Below, piece by piece: positions 46,126 to 59,371 of a DNA stretch of 64,000 nt. A program made the translations under genes and the position numbers. Position 1 is the stretch's first letter; the number at the start of each line of letters is the position of its first letter. The notes below the pieces were generated by a model, which was not told the origin of the DNA, ran no database searches, and saw only the letters and a list, made by a program, of their open reading frames with translations. Source of the stretch: Aralia elata (Eukaryota > Streptophyta > Magnoliopsida > Apiales > Araliaceae); assembly GCA_034770075.1 (NCBI GenBank), contig CM068384.1, forward strand, positions 95,196,720 to 95,260,719. Reading direction: 5' to 3'.

Positions 46126-47942
46126 TTTTGGTATTTTCGGACTTTTTTTTCCAGATTTAGGGTCCTTAGCGAAAACTTGAATAACTTGAGATCTATAACT
46201 CCGATTGAGGTCCAGTCGGACTCGTTAGACTCGTATCTTTCCGAACTACAAGATTCCATCATCAAAATACAAATTTGGACACGTTTTGTACACTGAAATC
46301 AGCCCGAAAGTGGACTGTTCATACATGTTTTCCATCAACGGGGTGTTTTGGTTAAAAATCCATAACTCACTCGTTTTAACTTCTTTTTAAATGATTCCAA
46401 CTAGGTTTTGTTCTTAACTTACCCATATATTACCAGAAAATTTAAAGTCCCAAAAATAATTTATAGATTTCAAAATGTGTAATTTCTTCGAACAAGTCAC
46501 GTTCTAACCGTCGGTAAAAATTATTTCAAGCTTTTTGCTAGACTTTTCTTCCTAAACCCATACCATTACATATTTAAACTATATGATATCCTATACAAAC
46601 ATATGTAGCAAGATTCTAGTCATTTAAAACTTGAACTTAACATATTATTAATAAAACATATTAAATCATTATTTCTTAGTACCTAGGTTTAAATCATGAG
46701 TTAAGCATTCTTTTAAAATAATGTAGATCTAACAAAATGAAACCTAGATCCATACATACTTCATTCCTTTCATGGGCATCAAGAAATAAACATTTAAAAC
46801 CCCAACACAAATAACTAGGGTTTGAAAGAGATGAATATCCATACCTAGATTTAATGGCTATTCTTCTCTTCTTTCCAAAGTAGGTTGTAAATGGAGATGA
46901 CATAAACAACCAAGATCTTCTCCTTCTTCTTTAAGGTTTGGACACCACCTTCTCTTTAATAATCTCTCAAGATTTGTTCTTGCCTTTCACCAAACTCTCT
47001 CTAACACTCTCTCAAGGTTTTAGAAAAATGAAGATACAAATGACCACTCTTTAGCCTATTAACTAAATAAAAAGCAAGAATACCTATACTTGCCATCATG
47101 AAGCTAGTGAAAGACTTGTGTCATTAGGGTGGCTAGTTGACACCTTAGGAAGCTATGTGACACCATAGGTAGCTACTTGACATCATAGGTAGCTACTATA
47201 TCAAGTCTACAATTTCAACTTCCAAGACAACTAGTTACTTAATTAAATTAGGACCTTGAAAAGCAATTACCTCTCTTTCTCTTTAGTTGCACGGCAAGGA
47301 GGGGAAATTTGTCCCAAAAATGTTGTCCCACTAGTTGCTTTAAATAATAAATTAATGTTACACCTTTAATTTATCAAGTGACTATGTTTTGGACCACACA
47401 TTAAATACCATTGGGCTTCCAATTTAAATTATTAGGTTAATAAAAATCCAAAACTATTTAATACAATATTGGGTCATTTAATTTAACCCAATGATTGATT
47501 AATTAATTTGTCACACTATTAATTACTACATCCATGACCAAATAAATAATTTGTCTTAGTTCCTTAATTAAATAAGTTAACCAATTAGTAGTTGATTACT
47601 AATTGGACTATTAAATTTTATTATTCAATGTGACAATATTCTCATTAATTAATACTTGTATTAATTAATTTACTCAATTCAATATACTAACTATATTCAA
47701 TTTACTTGCATGATTAATTAGTAATTACTTTATCAATTTAATTGATATTAAACCTTAGGGCTTGTTCATTAATTTAACTATACTATTAGTGACTCCCTTT
47801 ATTCAACTTAAATCAATTCATCACCTCGTCACGTAGGCTACCAATGTACACAAAGGTTCAAATAAGCACACAAACTAACTCATTAAAAATTAAATTTATA
47901 TATTTAATTAATAACGACGTTTAAAATTTCACGGGCATTACA

Positions 47943-47957
47943 TCCCTCCCCCCTTAT
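47943..47957 (-). other. Polypurine tract of E interior 1
   Basis: The minus strand reads ATAAGGGGGGAGGGA directly before the LTR start TGTAATGCCCG. Confidence 0.85.
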
Positions 47958-47989
47958 AAAAATTCCGTCCTCGGAATTGCAAAATAGGA

Positions 47990-49630
47990 TTACTCGAATA
48001 GAAACGGGCAATTTGCTTTCATCTTCTCTTCGATTTCCCACGTAGCTTCTTCGACTGCGTGATTCCTCCAAAAGACCTTGACGGAATAGATGATCTTATT
48101 CCTTAGTTTCTGTTCCTTCCTATCGAGTATCTGGACGGGAACTCCCTCGTACGATATGTCCTTCTCGACTTGGATTGGTTCATAAGAGATAACGTGCTTG
48201 TAGTCTGGTTTATACGGTCACAACACTGACACATGAAACACGTTGTGAATGTGCTCAAGTTCAGGAGGTAACACTATCTCGTACGCCACTTTGCCGATCC
48301 GCCTCAAAATCTCGAACGGTCCTATAAACTTAGGGCTCAATTTGCCCTTCTTCCCAAAACGGATCTTCCCCTTCCAGGGAGATACCTTCAAAAATACAAA
48401 GCTACCAACTTCAAAGTCCCTCTTCTGACGATGTAAGTCAGCATATTTCTTCTGGCGATCTTGAGCTGCTACCAGACGATTTCTGACCAGTTGTACTGTA
48501 TCTGAAGTCTGCTGCACCATCTCAGGTCCCAGCAATCTTCGCTCTCCAACCTCGTCCCAACACATCGGGGTTCGGCATTTCCTTCCATATAGCGCTTCGT
48601 ACGGTGGCATGTCGATACTAGCGTGATAGCTATTATTGTAAGCGAACTCCCCCAGTGGAAAATGGTCATCCGAGCTGCCTTTTAAATCCATCACGACCGC
48701 CCGAAGCATATCTTCTAAGGTCTGGATCGTTCGCTCGCTCTGGCCGTCAGTTTGAGGATGATACATCGTACTCAACCTCAATTGTGTTCCCATTCTTACC
48801 TGCAGACTTCTCCAAAAATTTGACGTGAAGCGCGGATCTCTGTCCGATACAATAGATACTGGCACTCCGTGACGCGATACAATCTCCTTGACGTAAAGTT
48901 TTGCTAACTGCTCCAGCTTATACCGTATCTTGATTGGTAGGAAATGAGCAGACTTGGTTAGACGATCCATAATTACCCAGATGGCGTCTAAACCCTTCTG
49001 TGTCGGTGGCAGACCCACCACAAAGTCCATTGTGATGTGCTCCCACTTCCACTCCGGAATCTTCAATGGTTGAAGCAGTCCGCTCGGTCGCTGGTGCTCT
49101 GCTTTAATTCGCTGACATGTCAGACATCGGCTGACGCACTCTGCCACTTCTCGTTTCATATTCGGCCACCAAAAATACTGCCACAAATCCCGATACATTT
49201 TCGTGCTTCTGGGATGTACTGAGTACCTCGTACTATGAGCTTCCTGAAGGATTTCTTCCCTTAACTCCGGATCCAACGGTACCCAGACTCTCCCTTCAAA
49301 CCTTAGCAACCCTATGTTGTCAATCTTATGCTTAAGCTCCTCGCTTTCGGCAATTCTCTTCTTTATTGAATCACAATCCTCATCCTTTTCTTGAGCCTCC
49401 TTGATTTGATCCAATAGGGTCAGGCTCACTTTCACTGTAAACAATTTCTCGTTCGTCTCCATCAGATACTGAATCTCCAATTCTAGACGTTCAAACTCCT
49501 TTATTAACTCTACCTGAGTTGTTAGCTTCATCAATTTCTCCCTGCCTTTCCTACTCAAAGCATCTGCCACTACATTTGCTTTGCCCGGATGGTACAGAAT
49601 CTCACAGTCGTAATCCTTGATCAATTCTAA
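47990..49630 (-). pseudogene. Integrase and chromodomain of E interior 1
   Basis: In frame with the upstream RT, from which it is separated by TGA at 49631-49633 (expected tryptophan TGG). It opens with the end of RNase H (GKANVVADALSRK), then the zinc domain (EAHSTRYSVH, CVSRCLTCQ). The integrase core has all three catalytic positions: TMDFVVGLP, VSDRDPRF and TDGQSE. Next come a GPY/F-like region (FIGPFEILRRIGKVAYE) and, past a TGA at 48218-48220, a chromodomain (VPVQILDRKEQ, VKVFWRNHAVEEATWE) ending at the TAA 47990-47992. The TGA at 48218 corresponds to CGA in element C, consistent with deamination at a CpG. Confidence 0.9.
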
Positions 49631-51448
49631 TCATCGGCGCTGCCTCATGTTCAGCTCCTTCTGAGTGAAGATGTATTTCAGACTCTTGTGATCTGTATAT
49701 ATCTCACACCTCTCTCCATATAGATAGTGCCTCCATATTTTCAAAACGAATACTACTGCTGCTAACTCCAGGCCATGAGTCGGGTATCCCTTCTCATAGT
49801 CCTTTAACTGATGTGAAGCGTACGCAATGACTTTGCCGTGTTGCATTAGCACACAATCAAGACCCTTGTGTGAAGCATCACTGTACACTACAAAACCTCC
49901 AGTGTCGTCTGGTAAAGCCAACACCGGTGCTTGGCTAAGTCTCTTCTTCAGCTCCATGAAACTTTCCTCGCACTTTTTCGTCCAAACGAACTTTACCGTC
50001 TTTCTGGTTAGATTGGTCAACAGTGATGCTATCTTCGAAAAATCCTGGATGAATCTCCGATAGTATCCCGCCAACCCTAGGAAACTCCTGATCTCCGTCG
50101 GCGTCTTCGACTGCTCCCAATTGATAACGGCTTTCACCTTTGCAGGGTCTACCGAAACGCCATCCTTGTCAATGACGTGTCCTAGAAACTGCACCCTCTG
50201 CAACCAAAATTCACACTTCAAAAATTTTGCGTACAGCTTCTCCCTTCTTAACGTCTCCAAGGCAATCCTTAGGTGTTCAACATGTTCTTCCTCGGACACT
50301 GAATACACCAAGATGTCATCGATGAATACTACTATGAACTTGTCCAAATATTGCTTGAACACTCTGTTCATCATATCCATGAATGTCGCTGGTGCATTTG
50401 TCAGTCCAAATGACATTACCAGAAACTCGAAATGCCCATAACGAGTTCTGAATGCCGTCTTCGGGATATCCTCTTGTCTCACCTTTAGTTGATGATAACC
50501 CGTTCTCAAATCAATCTTTGAAAAATATTTCGCTCCCTTGAGTTGATCAAACAGATCGTCTATTCTGGGCAGCGGGTATCTATTCTTAATCGTGAATTTG
50601 TTCAATTCGCGATAGTCGATGCAAAGCCTCATCGAACCATCCTTCTTCTTTACGAACAGAACTGGCGCTCCCCATGGTGACACGCTCGGTCTGATATAAC
50701 CCTTGTCTAATAGTTCCTGCAATTGGACCATTAGCTCCTTCATTTCTACCGGTGCCATTCGATACGGCGCCTTCGATATTGGTGCGGCTCCCGGCACCAA
50801 GTTAATTACAAATTCTACCTCCCTATCCGGCGGCAATCCCGGAATTTCATCTGGGAAGACATCTGTGAATTCCCTTACGACAGGTATCTGACTCGGTTCG
50901 CCCTCGACTCGACGACGAGTATCAACCACGTGAGCCAAATAACCTATACAACCCTTCCTCAGAAATCTCTTAGCTTGCATCATCGTTAGACAACAAGATT
51001 GTCTCGGCGATTTACTACCATAGAATACTACATTCGACTTATTAGAAGTCTTCAGGTGTACACACTTCTTTTTACAGTCGATGACTACTCCGTGAATCGA
51101 TAACCAATCCATTCCAAGGATCACATCGAACTCCCCCAAACGAATCGGTATCAAATCCACGCTGAGCTTAAATCCTCGTAACTCGGCACAACAATTCCTA
51201 TGAATGCATTCTACGGGGATAATTTCCTTGTTTGCTACTTCTACGTTCATAGGGTATTCCAACTTTTCACGAGGTAAGTCTAACCGTTTAGCAAATTCTT
51301 CGGAAACAAAAGAGCAGGTAGCACCCGAATCGAATAACACATAAGCATTTATATCATTGATTGGGATGATACCTGACACCATGTCCTTGGACCCCACGAC
51401 ATCCTTCCTTGTGACCATCATGGCTTTTCTGATCTTGGTTGTGCTTTG
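49631..51448 (-). pseudogene. Protease, RT and RNase H of E interior 1
   Basis: One uninterrupted frame of about 600 codons. Protease holds DSGAT at 51317-51331 and LGMDWLSIHG. RT shows VKKKDGSMRLCIDYRELN, YFSKIDLRTGYHQ and the catalytic VVFIDDILVYS. RNase H shows VYSDASHKGL and YTDHKSLKYIF. It is bounded upstream by TGA 51449-51451, in frame with gag, and downstream by TGA 49631-49633. The first ATG is at 51421, but the domain was probably translated as part of a Gag-Pol fusion. This is the best-preserved pol segment in the window. Confidence 0.9.
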
Positions 51449-52126
51449 TCAACGCTTCATTTCCTCCTCGGCAACGATTGCTTCCTTAAGTAACGTAGGA
51501 AATGTGTTGATCTGTAAAACCACAACCTTACTATACGCCCAGGGCTTCAACCCTTGATCAAATCTCTTCGCTCGCCTAGCTCCGGTGTCCACTTGGTGTG
51601 GATCAAACCTAGCTAGTTTGTTAAACTTCGTTGCGTACTCTGCTACTGACATATCATCTTGCTTCAGATCTAAGAACTTTATCTCCATACTTGCCTGCGT
51701 GCTTTCTAGAAAGTAATTTTTTTTGAAAAACAGCTCCTTAAAACGAGTCCACGCAGTCGCGCCTTCCCCAGCTCGGCTTCTATTCGCCTTCCACCAGTAA
51801 TTTGACTCACCCTTCCTCATGAAAGTGGAAAACGAAGTCTTCTGTTCCTCGGTCATTCTTGCGACCTTGAAAACTTTCCCCATTTTTTCTACCTATGTCT
51901 GGGCTTCACTCGAATCCATATTCCCATGAAACTCCGGTGGTCCTAGTAATTTGAAACCCGTAAAGTTCGTCATGTGATTTCATGGCCAAACAACCGCAAT
52001 GGCTGGTCTGTCTTGCATCGTTTCCTCTAACAAGTTCGCAAAGGTCCTCTTGGGGTCAGTCTGACCCTCCTCGTTATTCACTGACTCCTCCACCCTCGTG
52101 TATCGGGGTTGTCTCCTTGACGACAT
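51449..52126 (-). pseudogene. Gag of E interior 1, zinc knuckle absent
   Basis: The start ATG at 52126-52124 gives MSSRRQPRYTR, as in chromovirus gag starts. In-frame stops occur at 51980-51982 (TGA) and near 51893 (TAG at an expected tryptophan). The core is clear: GPPEFHGN, YWWKANRSRAGEG, FLDLKQDDMSVAEYATKFNKLARF, FDQGLKPWAY. It ends EEEMKR at TGA 51449-51451. Only about ten codons separate this from the protease lead-in, so the whole CCHC nucleocapsid segment present in element C (CFTCGSKDHFARDC) is missing. Copy 2 shares this loss. Confidence 0.87.
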
Positions 52127-53503
52127 TGTTTGTTCTAAACAAAACCTTACATAAATCCTTCTTGTTTTACACATCGTGCAAAATTCTACTGATGTTATCA
52201 TTTAAGAGTCAAGGCACAAATCGATCATAATCAATCATGTAATAATAATACCACATTTATATTCATACACCCCTTAGTGTGTCAAACACTTATAATTCCG
52301 GCACATTCCTATAAATGTTAACTATCCCATTAAGACACAAAAGATGGGATTAATAAGAACTGCATTCCCCTAGATCTGAAAAGTGGGAATGTATCATCAT
52401 CATATCAACTCAAGGCACCTTTAGTAAATACTAATAAGCTCATCTTAGTACCTCGTACTACTTACATCATATAGCATTCCTGATATCCACTTATCCCTCT
52501 GTTACTAACAACAAAATGGGATTCACAAAACTACTCCACAACTTACACAAAGTTGGGACTTACAACAGATAAACTACTAGTTGTACAAAAACTGAGATTC
52601 ACATTTCTTACATGCATAGATATACTAGTACATATACATTGACTACTATTCTTCATTCATTACGACTCTCAAAGATCTTATAACTCTTAGACTTAACCTT
52701 TCTTTCTTTCATTTCCTCCACATATTCCTTATATCGGGCTCCAATTGATCCTTCTTAGGGATTTCTATTATCTCATCATTCAGTTCCATCTTTAGATACT
52801 TTTTCCAGATCAGACACTAAATCTACCCTTGGTTCATTTCTTATAATCTCTCCGTTGTCTCTCCTTTCTAATCATCAAAACAATCTAAATTGCCATCAGT
52901 CATCTCTTAATTTTATTTTTTTTTGCATATAACATCATTCATCTCAATACTCTCAACTTTTGCTTAACAACTCTATATGAGTCCATTACCTTTGTCTCAC
53001 CTAGCATTCCACCATAAAGCTTAATAACTTAACTAACACTTCAAAATATCGATATATTCATTATTTATCGAATCAATCATTTTCTTCTTGTAAACCTTAA
53101 CCCAACAGATTCTAAGGTACCCTCTCTTCATCACAAAGAAACTCCATACCACATCACTCCAATATCTTATCTAATGAATAGCCACAAAAATTGATCAATA
53201 GCCACATAATTGATCAATAGCATCAAATGATTAATCTAATTACCTCGAATATTTATAACTCCAGCTTACAATGGATCATCCATACTTAATGGTCTTCACT
53301 TTACCATATTATCTCATCAATACACATTCCTCAAATTATTCACAAGCTTAATAACACCAACGTATGATCCAAATCCTCAATTTTAAGATCATAATAAATT
53401 TCTACCCAAAAATAACTCTATATGAGTTCTATCCCCTTCTATTCCTCTATATTCTCTCAGGTTATAGCCTACGAACTCTTTCTCCTAAGGGTTATAACCT
53501 ATA
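52127..53503 (-). other. Untranslated leader of E interior 1
   Basis: About 1.4 kb between primer site and gag. I read no coding frame and see no counterpart of the coiled-coil ORF of element C. Confidence 0.65.
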
Positions 53504-53516
53504 GCTTTGATACCAA
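53504..53516 (-). other. Primer-binding site of E interior 1
   Basis: The minus strand reads TTGGTATCAAAGC two bases from the LTR, identical to that of element C. Confidence 0.85.
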
Positions 53517-53518
53517 CC

Positions 53519-56500
53519 TGTGACGCCCCCAAATTCGGGTTTCCAAATACCCGGATCCAGTCATCACGATCCAACATAAACATCCACCTATAACAACATA
53601 TGGTATCTAAAATGCGGAATAAAATAAACATACGTTGTTCATTACAAGGTGTTACTAGTCCCAGAATACGATTAACCTTAAACATTTACACAATTCATAC
53701 CCTAAATAGCTATCAGGGTTTAAATTACATTAACAGTAATTAACTAACACATGCATCTAAAGTCTGCTACGAGAAGTCTATCATTTCATCTTTTCTTTCC
53801 CTTTGTTCTTCCCTGACGTCTCGGGTTTAGCTGCAATGAAGTCATGATATAGCAAGAATGAGCAACGAGTTTGCCCAGCAAGTTTAAAGTGCAACAATAA
53901 AGATATATCATGATGAAGGAATATTAAAGGGATTTCAACATTAGAGAAAAAAAATCAGAAGCAAGAATAATAATTGCTTTTAGAACAATTGATAGTCAAA
54001 TAGACTTTGAACGATAACTTCCAAAGGAGTCAATAGCTGGTTGACCCTCTGGTTACTGGCTACAGAATAACGTACTTGAGGGGATCAGCCTCGCGTACCC
54101 TATGTATATGCATAACACTTAATTCTGCTATTTGTACCTTATATACGGTACGTGGGGTACTCCCCTATAAATAAAGGGGTGTTCATACAGTCTAAGAATC
54201 CTTACCATTGATTGGTTCGGATAGCTTTTATATAATTCTCACATAATTGTCTGACCGAACAAGGGTTCAGACTTAACCATGAATGGTTTATAAATTCCTG
54301 AATTTAAATATACGAATTTCAAATGCACGAGTGCGAATGTCAATAAATATACAGATGTGGAATAATTTTAAAAGTAATTAGACCACTTAAAGCGTGCTCG
54401 AAAATAAGATTCAAGCTTAAAGAATAACTTGCAACAATATATACCTTTTTGCACGAATTAAAAATAGTGCATAAGGCTTAGAAATTTGCTCAATGTAAAA
54501 GTTGAGTAAAGAAGAACTTGCAATATTAATGTAAGAAGTTTAGGGTTAGGAACTTGCCTGTCTGCTCAGCTACAAAATAATTCTAGCTTTAATTAATTGG
54601 CTTTGAAGGACCTAACATTGATAAAGTCGATCTATCAATTAGCATTGCGTAGTTGTATATCGATACGCTTACTTATGCTATTTATTTAGCAAATGAGCAA
54701 ATCACATAGCACACATAAGTTAATAAACTATCATTAATCATATAAGACACTTAATTAATCTTTAGGTTGATGATTTAATTAATTAACAATATTTTTCTTA
54801 AGTGCTAAACACTTATTAAACCCTTAAACAATTAATTATAATTGTTTAATTAATGTGTTATTTAAAACTTTCTTTTATTTTATTAATTCTATCTTCATTT
54901 AATTACTATTTAATATTAGTTAAATAGTAATTAATTTAATTACCTTTAGTTATTATTTAATAATAAATAATAACTAATTATATTTACATATTATTTGAAT
55001 AATCAAATTATTAGTCGTATTTGTCTTTTAATTATTAGTTAATAATCCTTATTTATTATTTATGATAATAAATAATTAATTTATTAGTCTATTAATATTA
55101 ATTAAATAATAATTAATTTAATTGTATTGGTATTTAATTAGTATTTAATATTAATTAAATAATAATTAAATAATTATTACCCCTTATTTATTATTTAATC
55201 TTAATTAAATAATAAAACATTAATTTATTAACTTTATTTTCCTTAATTATTATTTAATTAAACATTGAATAATAATTAATCATTATCCTTATTTATTATT
55301 TATTATTAAATAATAAATAATTAATTTATTAACTTTTATGTTAATTGAATAACATTTAAATGAGTAATTATCATTATTTATTACTTAATCTTATTTAAAT
55401 AATAAATAATTAGTTTATTAATTTAAACACTATTTAATAATTATTTGATATTAATCCAATATTAATAGATTAATTATTTAACCCCATTTATTATTTAATC
55501 TTAATTAAATAGTAAATAGTTAGTATATTATCACTAATTCTATTTAATTATTACTTAATATTGATTAAATAATAATTAAATAGTTAATTACGCTTAAACA
55601 ATATTTAATTAGTTTAATAATCAATTAGTAGTATTAACCTTTATCATTTAATAATTTTTAAATGATTTAAATAGGTTTTAATCACTAATTAAACTAAACA
55701 TCACTTAAGTACACTGAAAAATTACCAAATAAATATGATAATATTCTACATGATTTTAGAAAAATTTGGGTCCAAACGGGGTCGCCGGAACCGGCCGGAA
55801 TAGTGCCGAACCGGTCGCTGGAAAATTTCGCCGGTTCGGTGAATAGTGAACCGGCAGGGAGTTTTGGTATTTTCGGACTTTTTTTCCAGATTTAGGGTCC
55901 TTAGCGAAAACTTGAATAACTTGAGATCTATAACTCCGATTGAGGTCCAGTCGGACTCGTTAGACTCGTATCTTTTCGAACTACAAGATTCCATCATCAA
56001 AATACAAATTTGGACACGTTTTGTACACTGAAATCAGCCCGAAAGTGGACTGTTCATACATGTTTTCCATCAACGGGGTGTTTTGGTTAAAAATCCATAA
56101 CTCACTCGTTTTAACTTCTTTTTAAATGATCCCAACTAGGTTTTGTTCTTAACTTACCCATATATTACCAGAAAATTTAAAGTCCCAAAAAATAATTTAT
56201 AGATTTCAAAATGTGTTAATTTCTTCGAACAAGTCACGTTCTAACCGTCGGTTAAAAATTATTTCAAGCTTTTTGCTAGACTTTTCTTCCTAAACCCATA
56301 CCATTACATATTTAAACTATATGATATCCTATACAAACATATGTAGCAAGATTCTAGTCATTTAAAACTTGAACTTAACATATTATTAATAAAACATATT
56401 AAATCATTATTTCTTAGTACCTAGGTTTAAATCATGAGTTAAGCATTCTTTTAAAATAATGTAGATCTAACAAAATGAAACCTAGATCCATACATACTTC

Positions 56501-57682
56501 ATTCCTTTCATGGGCATCAAGAAATAAACATTTAAAACCCCAACACAAATAACTAGGGTTTGAAAGAGATGAATATCCATACCTAGATTTAATGGCTATT
56601 CTTCTCTTCTTTCCAAAGTAGGTTGTAAATGGAGATGACATAAACAACCAAGATCTTCTCCTTCTTCTTTAAGGTTTGGACACCACCTTCTCTTTAATAA
56701 TCTCTCAAGATTTTGTTCTTGCCTTTCACCAAAACTCTCTCTAACACTCTCTCAAGGTTTTAGAAAAAATGAAGATACAAATGACCACTCTTTAGCCTAT
56801 TAACTAAATAAAAAGCAAGAATACCTATACTTGCCATCATGAAGCTAGTGAAAGACTTGTGTCATTAGGGTGGCTAGTTGACACCTTAGGAAGCTATGTG
56901 ACACCATAGGTAGCTACTTGACATCATAGGTAGCTACTATATCAAGTCTACAATTTCAACTTCCAAGACAACTAGTTACTTAATTAAATTAGGACCTTGA
57001 AAAGCAATTACCTCTCTTTCTCTTTAGTTGCACGGCAAGGAGGGGAAATTTGTCCCAAAAATGTTGTCCCACTAGTTGCTTTAAATAATAAATTAATGTT
57101 ACACCTTTAATTTATCAAGTGACTATGTTTTGGACCACACATTAAATACCATTGGGCTTCCAATTTAAATGATTAGGCTAATAAAATCCAAAACTATTTA
57201 ATACAATATTGGGTCATTTAATTTAACCCAATGATTGATTAATTAATTTGTCACACTATTAATTACTACATCCATGACCAAATAAATAATTTGTCTTAGT
57301 TCCTTAATTAAATAAGTTAACCAATTAGTAGTTGATTACTAATTGGACTATTAAATTTTATTATTCAATGTGACAATATTCTCAATAATTAATACTTGTA
57401 TTAATTAATTTACTCAATTCAATATACTAACTATATTCAATTTACTTGCATGATTAATTAGTAATTACTTTATCAATTTAATTGATATTAAACCTTAGGG
57501 CTTGTTCATTAATTTAACTATACTATTAGTGACTCCCTTTATTCAACTTAAATCAATTCATCACCTCGTCACGTAGGCTACCAATGTACACAAAGGTTCA
57601 AATAAGCACACAAACTAACTCATTAAAAATTAAATTTATATATTTAATTAATAACGACGTTTAAAATTTCACGGGCATTACA
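53519..57682 (-). repeat. E LTR copy 2 (shared middle LTR)
   Basis: 4,164 bp, nearly identical to copy 1. Most differences are single-base changes in homopolymer length. It is flanked by a primer site on its left and a polypurine tract on its right, so it serves both interiors. Confidence 0.9.
54780..55700. repeat. AT-rich palindromic tract in E LTR copy 2
   Basis: Same tract as in copy 1 with a few single-base length differences. The adjoining GC-rich block lies at about 55777-55856. Confidence 0.8.
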
Positions 57683-57697
57683 TCCCTCCCCCCTTAT
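57683..57697 (-). other. Polypurine tract of E interior 2
   Basis: Identical to 47943-47957 and in the same position relative to the LTR. Confidence 0.85.
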
Positions 57698-57729
57698 AAA
57701 AATTCCGTCCTCGGAATTGCAAAATAGCA

Positions 57730-59371
57730 TTACTCGAATAGAAACGGGCAATTTGCTTTCATCTTCTCTTCGATTTCCCACGTAGCTTCTTCGACTGCGT
57801 GATTCCTCCAAAAGACCTTGACGGAATAGATGATCTTATTCCTTAGTTTCTGTTCCTTCCTATCGAGTATCTGGACGGGAACTCCCTCGTACGATATGTC
57901 CTTCTCGACTTGGATTGGTTCATAAGAGATAACGTGCTTGTAGTCTGGTTTATACGGTCACAACACTGACACATGAAACACGTTGTGAATGTGCTCAAGT
58001 TCAGGAGGTAACACTATCTCGTACGCCACTTTGCCGATCCGCCTCAAAATCTCGAACGGTCCTATAAACTTAGGGCTCAATTTGCCCTTCTTCCCAAAAC
58101 GGATCTTCCCCTTCCAGGGAGATACCTTCAAAAACACAAAGCTACCAACTTCAAAGTCCCTCTTCTGACGATGTAAGTCAGCATATTTCTTCTGGCGATC
58201 TTGAGCTGCTACCAGACGATTTTCTGACCAGTTGTACTGTATCTGAAGTCTGCTGCACCATCTCAGGTCCCAGCAGTCTTCGCTCTCCAACCTCGTCCCA
58301 ACACATCGGGGTTCGGCATTTCCTTCCATATAGCGCTTCGTACGGTGGCATGTCGATACTAGCGTGATAGCTATTATTGTAAGCGAACTCCCCCAGTGGA
58401 AAATGGTCATCCGAGCTGCCTTTTAAATCCATCACGACCGCCCGAAGCATATCTTCTAAGGTCTGGATCGTTCGCTCGCTCTGGCCGTCAGTTTGAGGAT
58501 GATACATCGTACTCAACCTCAATTGTGTTCCCATTCTTACCTACAGACTTCTCCAAAAATTTGACGTGAAGCGCGGATCTCTGTCCGATACAATAGATAC
58601 TGGCACTCCGTGACGCGATACAATCTCCTTGACGTAAAGTTTTGCTAACTGCTCCAGCTTATACCGTATCTTGATTGGTAGGAAATGAGCAGACTTGGTT
58701 AGACGATCCATAATTACCCAGATGGCGTCTAAACCCTTCTGTGTCGGTGGCAGACCCACCACAAAGTCCATTGTGATGTGCTCCCACTTCCACTCCGGAA
58801 TCTTCAATGGTTGAAGCAGTCCGCTCGGTCGCTGGTGCTCTGCTTTAATTTGCTGACATGTCAGACATCGGCTGACGCACTCTGCCACTTCTCGTTTCAT
58901 ATTCGGCCACCAAAAATACTGCCACAAATCCCGATACATTTTCGTGCTTCTGGGATGTACTGAGTACCTCGTACTATGAGCTTCCTGAAGGATTTCTTCC
59001 CTTAACTCCGGATCCAACGGTACCCAGACTCTCCCTTCAAACCTTAGCAACCCTATGTTGTCAATCTTATGCTTAAGCTCCTCGCTTTCGGCAATTCTCT
59101 TCTTTATTGAATCACAATCCTCATCCTTTTCTTGAGCCTCCTTGATTTGATCCAATAGGGTCAGGCTCACTTTCACTGTAAACAATTTCTCGTTCGTCTC
59201 CATCAGATACTGAATCTCCAATTCTAGACGTTCAAACTCCTTTATTAACTCTACCTGAGTTGTTAGCTTCATCAATTTCTCCCTGCCTTTCCTACTCAAA
59301 GCATCTGCCACTACATTTGCTTTGCCCGGATGGTACAGAATCTCACAGTCGTAATCCTTGATCAATTCTAA
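57730..59371 (-). pseudogene. Integrase and chromodomain of E interior 2
   Basis: Copy of 47990-49630. The frame at 58541-59365 covers the zinc domain and first two catalytic aspartates. It is then broken by a TAG just upstream of 58534 (CAG in copy 1) and by one extra T near 58222. The frames 58178-58534 and 57958-58410 complete it. It shares the TGA codons at the RNase H junction and before the chromodomain (57958-57960) with copy 1. One zinc-domain change, CQQ for CQR, lies outside the metal ligands. Confidence 0.88.

Larger units (their letters stand above)
43792..47942 (-). repeat. E LTR copy 1 (leftmost, 3')
   Basis: 4,151 bp, TGTGACGCCCCC to GGGCATTACA on the plus strand. It includes a ~920-bp extremely AT-rich tract and a GC-rich palindromic block. 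Minus-strand frames at 43704-43958, 46020-46265 and 46694-46909 are not supported as genes. Confidence 0.9.

Noticed and set aside
46020..46265. 81-codon minus frame in E LTR, also at 55746-56000
   Set aside because: Lies in the U3/R part of the LTR over a GC-rich palindrome. The two copies already differ in frame, and no motif is present.
53485..53685. 66-codon minus frame at the E LTR/primer-site junction, also at 63234-63434
   Set aside because: It spans the LTR edge and the primer-binding site, which are non-coding landmarks.
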